DNA from: CAZRCZ01 sp964598765 | GTDB taxonomy: Bacteria > Sumerlaeota > Sumerlaeia > MVZB01 > JAJFLK01 | Reading direction: 5' to 3' | Assembly: GCA_964598765.1 (NCBI GenBank) | Contig: CAZRCZ010000010.1 | Coordinates: 1-64,000 of the forward strand | Length of the DNA stretch: 64,000 nucleotides | Part shown: positions 33,057 to 41,711 of the stretch, piece after piece | How positions within the stretch are numbered: the stretch's first letter is position 1 | How the letters are laid out: each line of letters opens with the position of its first letter | The notes under the pieces: generated by a model | Told to the model about the DNA's origin: nothing | What the model saw: the letters and a program-made list of their open reading frames with translations, nothing else | Databases searched by the model: none | Program-made: the position numbers and the translations under genes

Positions 33057-34506
33057 AATCCTCATTCTGGACGACGAGCCGAAGATGGGAAAAATCCTGA
33101 CGCGCGTTTTGGCGCGGGAGGGACACCGGGCGGAATTTCGAGTCTCCCCCTCCGAAGCCCTGCAACTTCTTTCCGCCGAGCCGTTTGATCTTTTGTTGAC
33201 CGATCTGAAGATGCCGGAGATGAATGGTCTGGAAGCGATGGAGCGCGCGCGCAAGATCAATCCCGAACTCGACGTGATTCTGATGACCGCCTTCGCATCG
33301 GTGGAGAACGCGGTCGAGGCGATGAAAAAAGGAGCGGCGGATTATCTCATCAAGCCGTTTCACAACGAGGAATTGATCTTGCTCGTCAATCGTCTGGCCG
33401 AGAACCGCGGTTTGCGTCAGGAGAACCAGACGCTCAAGCAAACGCTGGCGACGCCGCTGGACGCGGGCGATATCATCGCCGTCAGTCCGGCGATGCAGGA
33501 TGTTTTGAAACGGGCGCAGAAGGTCGCGGGAACCGACGTTTCGGTTCTTCTGCGCGGCGAGAGCGGCACGGGGAAGGAAGTTTTGGCGTCGTTGATTCAC
33601 ACCGCCGGCGCGCGGCGGGACCGTCCGTTCATTCGCGTCAACTGCGGCGCGCTTCCCGAAACGCTTTTGGAGAGCGAACTGTTCGGCCACGTTCGCGGCG
33701 CGTTCACCGGCGCGGTGGAGACGCGCAAAGGTCTTTTTCAAGCCGCCGACGGAGGCTCGATTTTCCTCGATGAAATCGGCGAGATCACTCCCGCGCTTCA
33801 AGTCAAGCTCCTGCGCGTCCTGCAATGCGGCGAGTTCCAGCGCGTCGGCGATCCGCAGACGTTCAAGGTCAACGTCCGCGTTCTGGCGGCGACGCATCGC
33901 CCGCTGGAGGAATTGATCGAAAGCGGCAAATTCCGCTCCGATCTTTATTATCGGCTGAACGTCGTGCCCATCGTCATCCCCCCCCTGCGCGAGCGAATGG
34001 AGGACATTCCCGCGTTGATAGACCATTTTCTTGCGCGATTGAAGGGGTCTGACGGCAAACCAAAGCGCCTTTCCAAAGGGGCCTACGATCTCCTGCTTGC
34101 CTATCCTTGGCCGGGCAACATCCGGGAGTTGGAAAATGCCTTGGAGCACGCCGTCGTCATGTGCGAAAGCGAAAATATCGAAGCGGCGGATTTGCCGAGC
34201 GCGATTTTCAATTCTTCCGGCGTCGTCGGAGGTTCGGGCGTCGTCGCGAGCACCGATTTGAAGAATCTCACGTTGGAGGAAATCGAGAAGAAGATGCTTC
34301 TCGATACACTGAAATCCACGGGATGGAATCATTCCAAGGCGGCGCGCAAGCTGGGCATCACGCGCCGGACGCTGGGATACCGAATTGACAAATACGGCAT
34401 CCCGCGACGCCTCGGCGGGGACATCGAACCCAATGGTGAAATTTTGCCGGAATCCGAATCCGGCGAGACCGAAGAAATTGAGGATGCGGAGGGATTGACG
34501 CAATGA
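33040..34506 (+). CDS. Sigma-54-dependent response regulator (NtrC family)
   Basis: 488 residues from ATG 33040. The receiver domain has LILDDEPKMG and phospho-acceptor Asp55 in LLLTDLKMPEM. The AAA+ domain has Walker A GESGTGKE (about 173-180), the sigma-54 contact loop GAFTGA (about 220-225) and the EIGEIT segment. The C-terminal Fis-type helix-turn-helix is NHSKAARKLGITRRTLGYRI. It activates sigma-54 promoters when phosphorylated by the adjacent kinase. The C-terminal tail is acidic and overlaps the next gene by 4 bp. Confidence 0.93.
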   Translation: MAEPLKILILDDEPKMGKILTRVLAREGHRAEFRVSPSEALQLLSAEPFDLLLTDLKMPEMNGLEAMERARKINPELDVILMTAFASVENAVEAMKKGAADYLIKPFHNEELILLVNRLAENRGLRQENQTLKQTLATPLDAGDIIAVSPAMQDVLKRAQKVAGTDVSVLLRGESGTGKEVLASLIHTAGARRDRPFIRVNCGALPETLLESELFGHVRGAFTGAVETRKGLFQAADGGSIFLDEIGEITPALQVKLLRVLQCGEFQRVGDPQTFKVNVRVLAATHRPLEELIESGKFRSDLYYRLNVVPIVIPPLRERMEDIPALIDHFLARLKGSDGKPKRLSKGAYDLLLAYPWPGNIRELENALEHAVVMCESENIEAADLPSAIFNSSGVVGGSGVVASTDLKNLTLEEIEKKMLLDTLKSTGWNHSKAARKLGITRRTLGYRIDKYGIPRRLGGDIEPNGEILPESESGETEEIEDAEGLTQ

Positions 34507-35471
34507 TTTCGATTTCACCTTTGTCGCCGCTTCTCTCTCGCGCCGGAACCGCTCTCGCGTTCCTCTCCCTTATTCTCGTTCCGGTCGGGTTGGACTCTCA
34601 AGATTCGACGCCGAAAGGAGAAACTCCGCCCGCTTCTCTCGAACCGCCGCCCAAAGAGGCGCACGGAAAAGAGAAAAAGCCGCCGCTGATTCGCTCGCTC
34701 GATGAATGGCGGCGGATGGACGGACAATTGCATCAAGTGGGAGGACAATTCCTCACCGTCGAGAAGCGGCGGCGCCAATTGCTCGTCCAGCAAAACAAGT
34801 TAAAGGAAAAATTCGCGGAGGGGGACGTGACCCCCGGCTCGGTCCTCCTTCGCCCGCGCATGGCGGAGATCGCGTCGCAATATGACGAGGCGTCGGGTCA
34901 AGCGCGGGGGTTGCGGGAGCAACTGGGACAAGCCTTGCGCTCGATCTATGGCTCGCGCCGGGATCTGAACGAGATGCTCGGCGCGCGGAAAGAGGAAATC
35001 GAGCGAACGTCGCCGTCCAATCAATCCGATCAGGATCGCGAGGATTTGGATCGCGTTCATCGTTGGCTCAACGGACTGAACCGGTCCGAAAAGGACGGAC
35101 CTTCCCAAGTCTTCGCCGGCATCCTCGGAGATGAAATCGGCGGACCCATCGCCCAGACGTTCGCGCAACGCGGATCGCCGCGAAGACATCAAGGAGGGGG
35201 AAAATTCGATCCTTCCGCCACTCCACCGATGAAAACACCGCCGCCGGAGGGTTTTTCCCCTCCGCCCAATGCGTCGCCCCGATTGGAAATTCAACCGGAC
35301 GGTCCTCATCCTCCCGATGAATTCCAGCGTCTGGCGGATCGCGTGCGGAGATTGGAGCAGGAAAATCGCCGCGCGGCGGAACTCATCCACCGGCAAAACG
35401 AGGAGATCGAGGAATTGCGGCAGGACGTTGAAAAACTGCACGAGCGAAAATCATTGCCGACGAATCCCTAG
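34503..35471 (+). CDS. Exported or anchored coiled-coil protein, unknown
   Basis: 322 residues from ATG 34503 (ATGA overlap with the regulator). An N-terminal hydrophobic segment (GTALAFLSLILVPVGL) may be a signal or anchor. A Pro-rich stretch follows, then a helical charged region (EKRRRQLLVQQNKLKEKFAE), a second Pro-rich linker and a C-terminal coiled coil (RLEQENRRAAELIHRQNEEI). No known domain. Coupling to the kinase/regulator genes suggests it is part of the same signalling output or sensing. Confidence 0.6.
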   Translation: MISISPLSPLLSRAGTALAFLSLILVPVGLDSQDSTPKGETPPASLEPPPKEAHGKEKKPPLIRSLDEWRRMDGQLHQVGGQFLTVEKRRRQLLVQQNKLKEKFAEGDVTPGSVLLRPRMAEIASQYDEASGQARGLREQLGQALRSIYGSRRDLNEMLGARKEEIERTSPSNQSDQDREDLDRVHRWLNGLNRSEKDGPSQVFAGILGDEIGGPIAQTFAQRGSPRRHQGGGKFDPSATPPMKTPPPEGFSPPPNASPRLEIQPDGPHPPDEFQRLADRVRRLEQENRRAAELIHRQNEEIEELRQDVEKLHERKSLPTNP

Positions 35472-35524
35472 ACTCTTGAATTTCCCCGTGAATTCTGCGC
35501 AATCTGCGGCTGAGGTAATCGGTC

Positions 35525-37021
35525 GTGATTGAGTCTGCCCCCTACGTGGATGACTTCGGCGCGCTCGCGCGGGCCGCCACGCGCCTTGCTCATTCTGTTT
35601 TGCTGGTCTCGTCGCCGCGAACTTCGGGAATTCTGAATCGCTACGCGGTTTTCGCCGCCGAACCGACGGCAATCCTTTCGTGCAAGGGTCCGGAATCGCC
35701 AATTGAGCTTATCGTAAGGAATCGTCGGCAAATCTATTCCCGATTCGATCAATCAGTGGAAGCCGCCTTATCGTTTGTATCCCCGTCTGATTGGGGAAAC
35801 GCGCTCCCATGGTCTTCAAGCCATTTGCCCTTCACCGGTGGTCTGATTGGATTCGTCGGCTACGACTTCGGCGGGCGGTTCGAGCGGATGCCAAGTAGGA
35901 AGGCAACAAGCGGAACGCCTTCGCTTTGGTTCGGGAGTTACCCGGTTGCTTACGTCGCGGATCAAGTTGAAAAGCGGGCGTGGTGGGTTGGAAAAGGTGG
36001 ACGGGGTGGACAGAGTGGAAGCGGTGGAGCGAGCAACGGGTCGGTCTTGGAGAAGCTTCAATCGTGTTTGGAGATCGCGCACAAGTTCGAACCTGTGTCA
36101 AGGCTGAGCCGTGCCGAACCGGAAGACGAGGGAGAGGGGGATTGGCGGGCGGATTGGGAGCCTTCGTTGGATCAAGGGGCTTACGCACGCGCCGTGAAAA
36201 GGACGCTTCATTATCTGCGAGCCGGAGATGTTTATCAGGTCAACTTGACGGTTCGTCATCGTCGCAAGATCCAAGCCGACCCCGCCGAGCTTTTCGGTCA
36301 ACTGATTCATTTCAATCCCGCTCCCTATTCCGCTTTTTTGCGCGGCGAGGAGTGGGCGATCATGAGCAGTTCGCCCGAACTGTTGCTGGATTCGCGGAGC
36401 GACGGGGAAATTCAAACCCGCCCGATCAAGGGAACCGCGCCGCGTTCCGAGGGTCTCGTCGGGATCGAATACGAAAGGGACGCGCGGAGGCTCATGCAAA
36501 ACGAGAAGAATCGCGCCGAGCATCTGATGATCGTGGATCTGGAGCGAAATGATCTGGGGAAAATCTGCCGTTACGGGTCGGTCCGCGTTGATCCGCTCAT
36601 TGGCTTGGAATCTTATACGGGTTTGCATCATTTGGTTTCCGGCGTGCAAGGGCAGTTACGCCCCGGCGTCGGTTCCGTCGAGGCGATGGCCGCGCTTTTT
36701 CCCGGCGGGTCGGTGACGGGCGCGCCGAAGATCCGCGCCATGGAGATCATTCACGAATTGGAAACGGTCCCGCGAGGCGTTTATACCGGAGCCATCGGAT
36801 GGATCACGCCCAGAGGCGAATCCCGTTTCAACTTGGCGATTCGGACGCTTGTTCAGCAAGCCGAGTTCTTGGATTTGCACACCGGCGGAGCCATCGTGGC
36901 CGATTCCGATCCGACAGCGGAGGCGGAGGAATGTGGATTGAAGGGAAGCGCAATGGCGAAAGCGGTTGAAGCGGCGTTCAACGCTTCAAAATACCAACGG
37001 CCCGTTTCGGCTTATTCTTGA
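35525..37021 (+). CDS. pabB: Aminodeoxychorismate synthase component I
   Basis: 498 residues from GTG 35525. The N-terminal half is divergent and includes an odd Gly-rich GGRGGQSGSGGAS stretch. The C-terminal chorismate-binding core is complete: GDVYQVNLT, PELLL, RPIKGTAPRS, ERDARRLMQNEKNRAEHLMI, DLERNDLGKICRYGSV, LFPGGSVTGAPKIRAMEII and GAIGWITPRGESRFNLAIRT. The enzyme makes 4-amino-4-deoxychorismate from chorismate and ammonia for folate. The PIKGT motif favours PabB over anthranilate synthase. No glutaminase subunit gene is adjacent. Confidence 0.87.
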   Translation: MIESAPYVDDFGALARAATRLAHSVLLVSSPRTSGILNRYAVFAAEPTAILSCKGPESPIELIVRNRRQIYSRFDQSVEAALSFVSPSDWGNALPWSSSHLPFTGGLIGFVGYDFGGRFERMPSRKATSGTPSLWFGSYPVAYVADQVEKRAWWVGKGGRGGQSGSGGASNGSVLEKLQSCLEIAHKFEPVSRLSRAEPEDEGEGDWRADWEPSLDQGAYARAVKRTLHYLRAGDVYQVNLTVRHRRKIQADPAELFGQLIHFNPAPYSAFLRGEEWAIMSSSPELLLDSRSDGEIQTRPIKGTAPRSEGLVGIEYERDARRLMQNEKNRAEHLMIVDLERNDLGKICRYGSVRVDPLIGLESYTGLHHLVSGVQGQLRPGVGSVEAMAALFPGGSVTGAPKIRAMEIIHELETVPRGVYTGAIGWITPRGESRFNLAIRTLVQQAEFLDLHTGGAIVADSDPTAEAEECGLKGSAMAKAVEAAFNASKYQRPVSAYS

Positions 37022-37251
37022 TCGCCGTCGTCGCCGATGGCCTCGACGGGGCAGGCTTCCATTGCGTCATTGCAGAGTTGCATTTCCTGCTCGTTTTGAG
37101 GCTGTTTGGAGACGTAGGAATAGCCCGCGTCATCGTTGCGGGAATAATTGTCCGGCGCGCTCGCCCTGCAGGCGTCGCAATCAATACAGGTGTCGTCCAC
37201 GTAAAATTTTCCGGGAACGTTGTCGGCCAGTTTTGCGGATTTATCAGCCAT
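37012..37251 (-). CDS. Small [4Fe-4S] ferredoxin
   Basis: 79 residues from ATG 37251. Cys22, Cys25 and Cys28 in TCIDCDACRASAPDNYS, with Cys67 in EACPVEAIG, ligate one [4Fe-4S] cluster; Cys60 is an extra cysteine. The acidic composition and single-cluster layout are those of low-potential electron carriers. The ORF continues upstream, but the first conserved start is MADKSAKLAD. It converges with pabB (10-bp overlap) and may be translated separately from the CoA transferase gene 120 bp upstream. Confidence 0.88.
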   Translation of the reverse strand: MADKSAKLADNVPGKFYVDDTCIDCDACRASAPDNYSRNDDAGYSYVSKQPQNEQEMQLCNDAMEACPVEAIGDDGDQE

Positions 37252-37370
37252 CGGCGGTTGTCTCCCTATGAAAACGGCTTCAGTCGCCGCTGAACTCACT
37301 TTAGTCCCGTACGCCGCGAATTTCAACGTGAAAGGCGCGCTCGCGGGTGCAGGCGGACTTTTTCTCGGAC

Positions 37371-38780
37371 TCAATCGACCATCGGTCGCGCCGCGGTCCG
37401 CTTCAAAAAAAATTGCGCGGGGGTGGCTGGAAGCGATGACAACTTGGAAAGCCGAATTCCATTGGCGGCGGCTTGGCGCGAAAGTTCCTCGCGGAAGTCG
37501 GGATGCGCGATGCCGATCAACGCGGCGGCGCGTTCGTCCATGTTCATCAACTTCAAACGCGCCGCGCCGTATTCCGTGACGACCCAATCCACCGTGTGTT
37601 CGGGGATGGTGATTCGCGTCCCCGCCTCGAACTGCGCGACGATGTTGGAAACAACGCGGCCGTCCTTGAGTGTTGCGGTCGAGGGAAGACAGGCGATTCC
37701 CTTGCCGCCCGGCGACATCTGCGCTCCGTAGCAAAACTCAAACGCCCCGCCAACGCCGCTGTAGGTTTTGGAGCCGATGCAATGCGCGCAGGCTTGACCT
37801 GCGAGGTCCACCATCAGGACGCTGTTGATGCTCATCATTTTATTGTTTCGGGAAATGGCTCGCACGTCGTTGATCGCCTCGACCGGAAGCATGGCGAACG
37901 CCTTGTTCTCCTTCATGCGGCGGCGCAGGCGTTCCTCGCCGAGCGCGAAGGTCGCCACGGAAATCCCGTCGTAAATTCCCTTGTGCGCATTGGTGACCGA
38001 TCCGGCTTCAATCAGATCCATGTGCGCCTCGCAGATCATTTCGGAGTGGATGCCGAGTTCGCGCCGCGAAGTCAGAAGTTTGCCGATGGCCATCGGGATC
38101 GTGCCGAAACCCAACTGAATCGTGGCCCGGTCTTCGATCAGAGCGGCGACGTTGGCGGCGATGGCTTGTTCGGTTTCGGTCGGCGGCGGCGTGCCGAAAT
38201 CGAGCATCGGCGCGTCATCCTCGATGATGAAATCCACGTTGGAAACGTGAAGCTCGTGATTGCCGAATTCCTCCAGTCCGCAAATGCGCGGCATGTTGCG
38301 GTTGACCTCGAAGACGATGCGCGTCTTGGGGGAAACCTCGCGGATGCGCCGCAACGCGGCGTCCTCCCAACTGCTCGTGAGCGAGAAATTGAAATAGCCC
38401 CGCTCATCCATCGGCGCGACGCGGAAGACGATGAAATTGATCGTGTGCCATTCGGTCAGCATCTTGTTCGCGTCGGAGAATTGAACGGGACAGAAGTAGA
38501 TGTTGTTGTTCGCCTTCTGCGCGGCCCGCTCGAACGGACCGAGAAACGCGGTCAAGCAACTCACGCCCGGAAGGGTGAGGAATTGCGCGGGGCCGGTCGT
38601 GAAGACGACGGAGATGTAAAGCGGGCGCGTCTCGCGTCCGTATTGGGCGACGGCTTTCATTACCCCATAAGGCTGGCCATACCAAATCCCGAAATGAATG
38701 AGGCTTCCCGGCTTGAATTGGGCGATTAATTCTTGCGGGGTGACCAGTTTGGATCGGTAGATTTTGTCGAGGTCGCTCAC
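37371..38780 (-). CDS. Acetyl-CoA hydrolase/transferase family protein (4-hydroxybutyrate CoA-transferase-like)
   Basis: 469 residues from ATG 38780. It has a two-domain CoA-transferase plan. Features include IQLGFGTIPMAIGKLLTSRR, GIHSEMICEAHMDLIEAGSV, the substrate loop SGVGGAFEFCYGAQMSPGGK, and the late VVTEYGAARLKLMNMDERAA and ALIGIAHPDFREEL. These match acetyl-CoA hydrolase/4-hydroxybutyrate CoA-transferase proteins, which move CoA between short-chain acids. The specific substrate is unknown. Its neighbour is a ferredoxin, consistent with fermentation-linked metabolism but not proof. Confidence 0.85.
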   Translation of the reverse strand: MSDLDKIYRSKLVTPQELIAQFKPGSLIHFGIWYGQPYGVMKAVAQYGRETRPLYISVVFTTGPAQFLTLPGVSCLTAFLGPFERAAQKANNNIYFCPVQFSDANKMLTEWHTINFIVFRVAPMDERGYFNFSLTSSWEDAALRRIREVSPKTRIVFEVNRNMPRICGLEEFGNHELHVSNVDFIIEDDAPMLDFGTPPPTETEQAIAANVAALIEDRATIQLGFGTIPMAIGKLLTSRRELGIHSEMICEAHMDLIEAGSVTNAHKGIYDGISVATFALGEERLRRRMKENKAFAMLPVEAINDVRAISRNNKMMSINSVLMVDLAGQACAHCIGSKTYSGVGGAFEFCYGAQMSPGGKGIACLPSTATLKDGRVVSNIVAQFEAGTRITIPEHTVDWVVTEYGAARLKLMNMDERAAALIGIAHPDFREELSRQAAANGIRLSKLSSLPATPAQFFLKRTAARPMVD

Positions 38781-38915
38781 ATTAGGTTCCTTGGTCGAGA
38801 CCTAAACACAATACGCATGGACGCAACGAGGTCAACTTCAAATTGAGAAAGCCGACTGTCAAGCCTTCAAAATTTTCAACCTCTCTCTTGCGTCAGTGCA
38901 TCTTCCTTTTGAATT

Positions 38916-41681
38916 CTATGCGGGTGCATTGGTCCTTCGCTGTTGAATCAAAGCGCGAATCAATTTGCCCGCCTCGATGACCGTCACCGGCGTCAGCGAC
39001 AGAACAATAATCAAAATCCATTCCGACCTCAGATGCGCCGCAGTCTCGAAAACGTTCTCCGCGTAGGGGAGCGTGACAACGCTCAGTTGAAGCAGAACCG
39101 ACAGCGCAAAAGCGGCCAAGAGGGCGGGATTGGAAAACAATCCCAGTTCCGGAAGCGTCCGGGTCTGGCTCCGGCAGGCCAGCGCGTAAAACAATTCGGA
39201 AAACGCCATGATGCAAAAAGCGGTCGTGCGGGCGTGGCGGAGTGCGACCGGATCGTCGGGTCCTTTATAGACGCAGGCGAAACCGATCACCAAGACCATG
39301 GCGAACAAAGCCCCTTCTCCCAACATCTTTAATCCGCGTTGCCAAGTGATGACCGGCTCGCGGGGGGGACGCGGTTTGCGCCGCATGATGTCGCGCTCCG
39401 GCGGCTCCAATCCGAGCGCGAGTGCGGGAAGACCGTCGGTCACCAGATTGATCCAGAGAAGCTGAACGGCCACCATCGGCGCGGGCCAATCCAAAAGCGC
39501 GGCCAAGAACATGAAAATAACTTCGCCCGAATTGCAGGCGAGAAGGTAATGCACGAACCGCTGAATGTTGTCGAAAATGCACCGCCCTTCCTCGACGGCG
39601 TTGACGATGGAGGCGAAATTGTCGTCGGTCAACACCATGTCGGCGGCGGATTTGGTGACGTCGGTTCCAGTAATTCCCATGGCGACGCCGATGTCGGCGG
39701 ATTGAATCGCGGGCGCGTCGTTGACGCCGTCGCCCGTCATCGCGACGACTTGTCCATGGCTTTTCCACGCCTTGATGACGCGCAATTTGTGTTCCGCCGT
39801 CACGCGGGCATAGACGGAAATATGCTCGACCTCGCGCGCGAGATCGCCGTCGCTCCAGCCGTCCAGTTCCTGTCCGGTGACCACGCGGTCGTCGGCGTGG
39901 GCGATGTCCAATTCATGCGCGATGGCCGACGCCGTTTTCGGATGGTCGCCGGTAATCATAATCGGACGAATGCCCGCTTCGTGACATTTGGCGACGGCGA
40001 GTTTGGCCTCCTCGCGCGGAGGGTCTTTCATCCCCGTCAACCCGAGGAAGACAAGGTCTTTTTCCTCGTAGGGTCCGTCCAATTTCGCAAGCGGCGCGTA
40101 AGCCAATCCCAAAACGCGAAGCGCACGGCTCGCGAGTTCGGTGTTGGTTTTGAGAATTTGCTTTTTGAGATTTTCATCCAGCGTGACTTCTTTTCCCTCG
40201 ATCAAGGCGCGGGTGCATTTGCCCAGCATGACTTCCGGCGCGCCTTTGGCGAACATAACCATCGCGCCGGAGGAATCGCGCAGGACGACCGACATCGCCT
40301 TGCGTTCCGAATCAAACGGGATTTCGTAGATGATGTGATCGCCCGCCTGTGGACCGATGCCCGCCTTCATCGCGGAAACAAGCAAGGCACCTTCGGTCGG
40401 ATCGCCGATCACCTCCCATTGCTCATTTTTGCCCGGAACAAGCTTGGCGTTGTTGCAACGCGCTCCGGCCTTGAGCGCGAGAAGCAAATCGGCGCGCGTA
40501 TTCGGATCAATTTTTTGGTCGCCTTCCCTGAATTCGCCCTGCGGAATATATCCCGCGCCGCCGACGTCATAGAGCCGTCCTCCGGCCAAAATTTTTTGGA
40601 CGGTCATTTCGTTGCGCGTGAGCGTTCCCGTTTTATCCGTGCAGATGACCGTCACGCTTCCGAGCGTCTCGACGCTCGGAAGTTTGCGGACCAGCGCGTT
40701 GCGCCGCACCATGCGTTGAAGTCCGATCGCCAACGCGACCGTCACCACGGCGGGCAATCCCTCCGGCACGGCGGCGACGGCGAGGCTCACGGCGATCAAA
40801 AAGACATCCGCCATCGCCTTGCCGACGGCTTCTCCCGCGCGAACCGCTTCCCAAAGCTCCATCGCAAAAATCACGACGACGACCGCGAGGCAAACATAAA
40901 CGAGCACCTTGCCGAGTTCGGTCAGGCGACGCTGAAGCGGCGTCGGCTCCGGCTCAAAGCGTTCGAGCAATCCGGCGATGCGCCCCAATTCGCTGTTCAT
41001 GCCGGTTCCGGTGACGACGGCGCGTCCCTTGCCTCCCGCGACGACCGTTCCCATGTAGAGCATGGTTTTGCGGTCGCCAAGCGGAGCCGATTCGGGGATC
41101 GCGGCGGCGGCGTCCTTATCCGTTGGAGTTGATTCGCCTGTCAGCGCGGCCTCCTGCGTCCGAAGTCCGAACTCCTCCACGATCCGCGCGTCGGCGGAGA
41201 GATGATCCCCCGCTTCGATTTCGATCACGTCGCCGGGGACAAGCTCGCGCGCGGGAATGACGCTGAGCGTCCCGCCGCGAACGACCCGCGCATTGGGAGA
41301 GGAAAGTTTGCGAAGCGCGGCCAGCGCGCGCCCCGCCCGCTCCTCCTGAATGAATCCGAGGATGGCGTTCATCAAAACGATGGCGAGAATGGCGACCGTG
41401 TCCACCCATTCCCCGAGCGCGCCGGAAACCACGGCGGCGGCGATCAGAATCCAGATGACGAGTTCCTTGAATTGTTCGAGGAATTTTTTCCAGATCGGCT
41501 CCGGCGGCGCTTCGGCCAGTTCGTTCGGACCGTGGTTTGCCAACCGCGCCGAAGCCTCTTTCGCCGATAGGCCGCGCTCAAGATCGGTGGCCAATCGCTT
41601 GGCCGATTCCGGCGCGCTCAAGGCGTGCCACGGCGTAATTTCTTCGGATCGGCGCGTATCGGCGTTCATCGGCGGTTCCAT
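38916..41681 (-). CDS. Cation-translocating P-type ATPase (Ca2+/SERCA-like)
   Basis: 921 residues from ATG 41681. The N-terminal cation-ATPase domain (AKRLATDLERGLSAKEASAR) is followed by the actuator TGESTPTDK, the phosphorylation site ICTDKTGTLTRNE (Asp349), PEGLPAVVTVALAIGLQRM in TM4, GDGVNDAPAIQSADIGVAMG, and a C-terminal cation-ATPase domain with WINLVTDGLPALALGLEPPE. This P2-type plan pumps Ca2+ or related cations out of the cytoplasm. It stands between a CoA transferase and a membrane glycan-type gene, with no obvious partner. Confidence 0.92.
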   Translation of the reverse strand: MEPPMNADTRRSEEITPWHALSAPESAKRLATDLERGLSAKEASARLANHGPNELAEAPPEPIWKKFLEQFKELVIWILIAAAVVSGALGEWVDTVAILAIVLMNAILGFIQEERAGRALAALRKLSSPNARVVRGGTLSVIPARELVPGDVIEIEAGDHLSADARIVEEFGLRTQEAALTGESTPTDKDAAAAIPESAPLGDRKTMLYMGTVVAGGKGRAVVTGTGMNSELGRIAGLLERFEPEPTPLQRRLTELGKVLVYVCLAVVVVIFAMELWEAVRAGEAVGKAMADVFLIAVSLAVAAVPEGLPAVVTVALAIGLQRMVRRNALVRKLPSVETLGSVTVICTDKTGTLTRNEMTVQKILAGGRLYDVGGAGYIPQGEFREGDQKIDPNTRADLLLALKAGARCNNAKLVPGKNEQWEVIGDPTEGALLVSAMKAGIGPQAGDHIIYEIPFDSERKAMSVVLRDSSGAMVMFAKGAPEVMLGKCTRALIEGKEVTLDENLKKQILKTNTELASRALRVLGLAYAPLAKLDGPYEEKDLVFLGLTGMKDPPREEAKLAVAKCHEAGIRPIMITGDHPKTASAIAHELDIAHADDRVVTGQELDGWSDGDLAREVEHISVYARVTAEHKLRVIKAWKSHGQVVAMTGDGVNDAPAIQSADIGVAMGITGTDVTKSAADMVLTDDNFASIVNAVEEGRCIFDNIQRFVHYLLACNSGEVIFMFLAALLDWPAPMVAVQLLWINLVTDGLPALALGLEPPERDIMRRKPRPPREPVITWQRGLKMLGEGALFAMVLVIGFACVYKGPDDPVALRHARTTAFCIMAFSELFYALACRSQTRTLPELGLFSNPALLAAFALSVLLQLSVVTLPYAENVFETAAHLRSEWILIIVLSLTPVTVIEAGKLIRALIQQRRTNAPA

Positions 41682-41711
41682 ATTCTCTCCAAACTCGGCA
41701 TCAAATCAAAA

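Noticed and set aside
39339..41132. 597-codon plus-strand ORF opposite the P-type ATPase
   Set aside because: His/Arg/Asp-rich antisense shadow of a gene with all catalytic motifs in place.
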